A stretch of 7,281 bases of DNA, taken from positions 1 through 7,281 of the forward strand of contig CALXSW010000234.1 in NCBI GenBank assembly GCA_944391255.1, read 5' to 3'. How positions within the stretch are numbered: the first letter of the stretch is position 1; every line of letters begins with the position of its first letter. This document shows, piece after piece, positions 6,198 to 7,281 of the stretch. Both the position numbers and the translations under genes were made by a program. The stretch comes from an uncultured Clostridia bacterium (GTDB lineage Bacteria > Bacillota > Clostridia > UBA1381). The notes beneath the pieces are model-generated. The model had not been told where the DNA came from. It did not search any database and saw only the letters and a program-made list of their open reading frames with translations.

Positions 6198-6206
6198 AGG
6201 AGGTGA
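6198..6206 (+). promoter_or_regulatory. Near-perfect ribosome binding site of lgt
   Basis: AGGAGGTGA is fully complementary to the usual 16S rRNA 3' end. It has 8 nt from AGGAGG to ATG 6212. The in-frame GTG at 6203 and ATG at 6206 lie inside or against it, so they are unlikely starts. Confidence 0.85.
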
Positions 6207-6211
6207 TGAGC

Positions 6212-7057
6212 ATGAGCAATCATGTTTGTTTTCCGCATCTTGGGATCGATCTCATTATCGACCCTGTTGCATTTCATATCGGCAGCAAGCCGATCTACTG
6301 GTACGCGCTTATAATTCTTTTCGGTTTTCTGTGCGGCTTAGCGCTTGCCGCATATAGATCAGAAAAGCGCGGTCTTAAATCAGAATATGTCTGGGATATA
6401 GCTATACTCGGCATACTCGTTGGAATTGTATGCGCGCGCATCTACTATGTTTTGTTCGCGCTTGATGAATTCAAGGATAACTTTCTCGATGTTTTCAAGG
6501 TCTGGGAGGGGGGACTCGCGATATACGGCGGTATAATAGGCGCCGTGATCTCAACAACGCTCTACTGCCGATGGAGAAAAATAAATGTACTTAACACGCT
6601 CGATGTCTGCTGTGTAGGTCTTCTGCTCGGTCAGGCAATAGGCAGATGGGGCAATTTCATGAACTGCGAGGTATATGGACTGCCGACTGATTTTTTCCTT
6701 GGTATGTCAATATCAGGTGCCGAACCGGTTCATCCGCTGTTTTTATACGAGAGCGTATGGAGCCTGATCGGCGTTGTGCTTATACTTATATTCAGAGATA
6801 AAAAGAAAAGGAACGGTCAGGTTTTTCTCGGATATCTTATATGGTATTCGACAGGCAGATTTTTCCTTGAGGGAATGAGAAATACTCATTATATATTATA
6901 TATAATCCCTGACGTGCTGCCGGTATCTCAGTTTGTAGCGCTGCTCCTTATAGCCGCGTCTATAGCCGGATTTATTGCGATAACTATTTCTGATAAAGAT
7001 GTGTTCAAACCGATACCACCTATCACAAAAACTCAAAAAGGAACAGAAGCAGAATAA
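6212..7057 (+). CDS. lgt: Prolipoprotein diacylglyceryl transferase Lgt
   Basis: Lgt moves a diacylglyceryl group from phosphatidylglycerol to the lipobox cysteine of prolipoproteins, the first step of lipoprotein maturation in the cytoplasmic membrane. The 281 residues contain several hydrophobic membrane segments (for example about 31-48, 62-83, 102-118, 181-194, 238-258). Family motifs are IYWYALII (28-35), GGLAIYGGIIGA (100-111), the signature GRWGNFMNCEVYG (144-156, with R145, N148 and E153), HPLFLYES (174-181), and GRFFLEGMR (215-223, with R216 and E220). The position of the histidine in E. coli GGxxFHGG (H103) is Tyr105 here. I start at ATG 6212 because of the AGGAGGTGA site 8 nt upstream; starts at 6203 or 6206 would add two or three residues. 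It follows tex in the same direction and is closed by a terminator at 7075. Confidence 0.97.
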   Translation: MSNHVCFPHLGIDLIIDPVAFHIGSKPIYWYALIILFGFLCGLALAAYRSEKRGLKSEYVWDIAILGILVGIVCARIYYVLFALDEFKDNFLDVFKVWEGGLAIYGGIIGAVISTTLYCRWRKINVLNTLDVCCVGLLLGQAIGRWGNFMNCEVYGLPTDFFLGMSISGAEPVHPLFLYESVWSLIGVVLILIFRDKKKRNGQVFLGYLIWYSTGRFFLEGMRNTHYILYIIPDVLPVSQFVALLLIAASIAGFIAITISDKDVFKPIPPITKTQKGTEAE

Positions 7058-7065
7058 CTGCTTCT
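7045..7065 (+). repeat. Hairpin spanning the lgt stop codon
   Basis: AGAAGCAG (7045-7052) and CTGCTTCT (7058-7065) form a perfect 8-bp stem around a 5-nt loop that contains the TAA stop. No T-run follows, so it is not itself a terminator. It lies 9 nt before the real terminator and may protect the 3' end of the transcript. That role is inference. Confidence 0.6.
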
Positions 7066-7074
7066 TATGCAACT

Positions 7075-7110
7075 AAAAAACACAGCGAATAAAAATCGCT
7101 GTGTTTTTTT
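7075..7110. terminator. Bidirectional intrinsic terminator between lgt and gltA
   Basis: The arms CACAGCGA (7081-7088) and TCGCTGTG (7096-7103) enclose a 7-nt loop. The stem is flanked by six A on the left and seven T on the right, so each strand has a stem followed by a U-tract. Lying between convergent genes, one stop codon 18 nt to the left and the other 2 nt to the right, it can end both transcripts. Confidence 0.93.
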
Positions 7111-7111
7111 A

Positions 7112-7281
7112 TCAACCGTTTAATTCCTTATCGATCGCTTCTGCTGCGGCTTTACCTGCGCCCATTGCGAGGATAACTGTAGCAGCGCCTGTTACAACGT
7201 CACCGCCGGCATAAACCTTTGCCTTTGTTGTCTTTCCGACTTCATCAGCGATGATACAACCCTTCTTATTTGTTTCAAGGC
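7112..7281 (-). CDS. gltA: NADPH-dependent glutamate synthase small subunit, C-terminal fragment (5' end off window)
   Basis: Only the last 55 residues and the TGA stop are visible; the gene continues beyond the right edge. The fragment reads LETNKKGCIIADE, then KVYAGGDVVTGAATVILAMG, then AGKAAAEAIDKELNG. This is the closing FAD-binding segment (AGGD followed by GA-x-TVI-x-A-x-x-x-G) of the GltD/GltA family of flavoprotein oxidoreductases. These pass electrons from NADPH for glutamate formation from glutamine and 2-oxoglutarate, or act in related reductases. The match is closest in my memory to the stand-alone gltA-type glutamate synthase of Clostridia. A dihydropyrimidine dehydrogenase or similar relative cannot be excluded from the tail alone. 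Ile is encoded only by ATC here, unlike the ATA-rich genes beside it, which suggests a more highly expressed gene. Confidence 0.88.
   Translation of the reverse strand, partial: LETNKKGCIIADEVGKTTKAKVYAGGDVVTGAATVILAMGAGKAAAEAIDKELNG

Noticed and set aside
6203..6211. GTG 6203 or ATG 6206 as the start of lgt
   Set aside because: Both lie in or against the AGGAGGTGA site itself; ATG 6212 has ideal spacing.
1..7281. A previously undescribed multi-gene system or mobile element
   Set aside because: Every sizeable gene belongs to a well-known core family in its usual setting; there is no transposase, integrase, attachment site, toxin-antitoxin pair or RNA gene visible.

Overview
This window looks like chromosomal DNA from a low-to-moderate-GC Firmicute (Bacillota), most likely class Clostridia. 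The evidence is strong AGGAGG-type ribosome binding sites, frequent ATA and AGA codons, a division cluster in the order mraZ-rsmH-ftsL-penicillin-binding protein, and closest recognisable protein motifs that are all of the Firmicutes type. I could not run a search, so the genus is not assigned.

Left part (1-3520, minus strand): the start of the dcw (division and cell wall) cluster, read right to left. It holds mraZ (transcriptional regulator), rsmH (16S rRNA m4C1402 methyltransferase), an FtsL-like single-pass divisome protein, and the first 495 residues of a division or sporulation class B penicillin-binding protein (FtsI/SpoVD type), which runs off the left edge. The genes are closely spaced (13, about 85-112 and 44 nt), as expected of one operon. 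Both the FtsL-like gene and the PBP gene appear to use non-ATG starts (GTG and TTG).

Middle (3521-4010): a 490-nt AT-rich divergent control region. A minus-strand promoter (TTGCGT-17-TACAAT) is followed directly by three 10-bp repeats with a GGAG core that look like a MraZ operator, then by a long mraZ leader. A plus-strand promoter (TTGTAA-17-TATAAT) faces the other way and drives the second gene group. Short direct and inverted repeats fill the leaders.

Right part (4011-7057, plus strand): tex, encoding a full-length Tex/YdcI-type nucleic-acid-binding protein, then lgt (prolipoprotein diacylglyceryl transferase) 35 nt downstream, probably co-transcribed. A strong bidirectional intrinsic terminator (7075-7110) closes this unit and also ends the convergent minus-strand gene. 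That gene is the C-terminal end of an NADPH-dependent glutamate synthase small subunit (gltA type), cut by the right edge.

Overall this is core housekeeping DNA for cell division, envelope biogenesis and nitrogen assimilation. I see no mobile element, CRISPR array, RNA gene or defence system. The items most worth a second look are the MraZ-box array with its neighbouring repeats, the acidic insert in the penicillin-binding protein, the start-site choices, and the long C-terminal tail of the FtsL-like protein.
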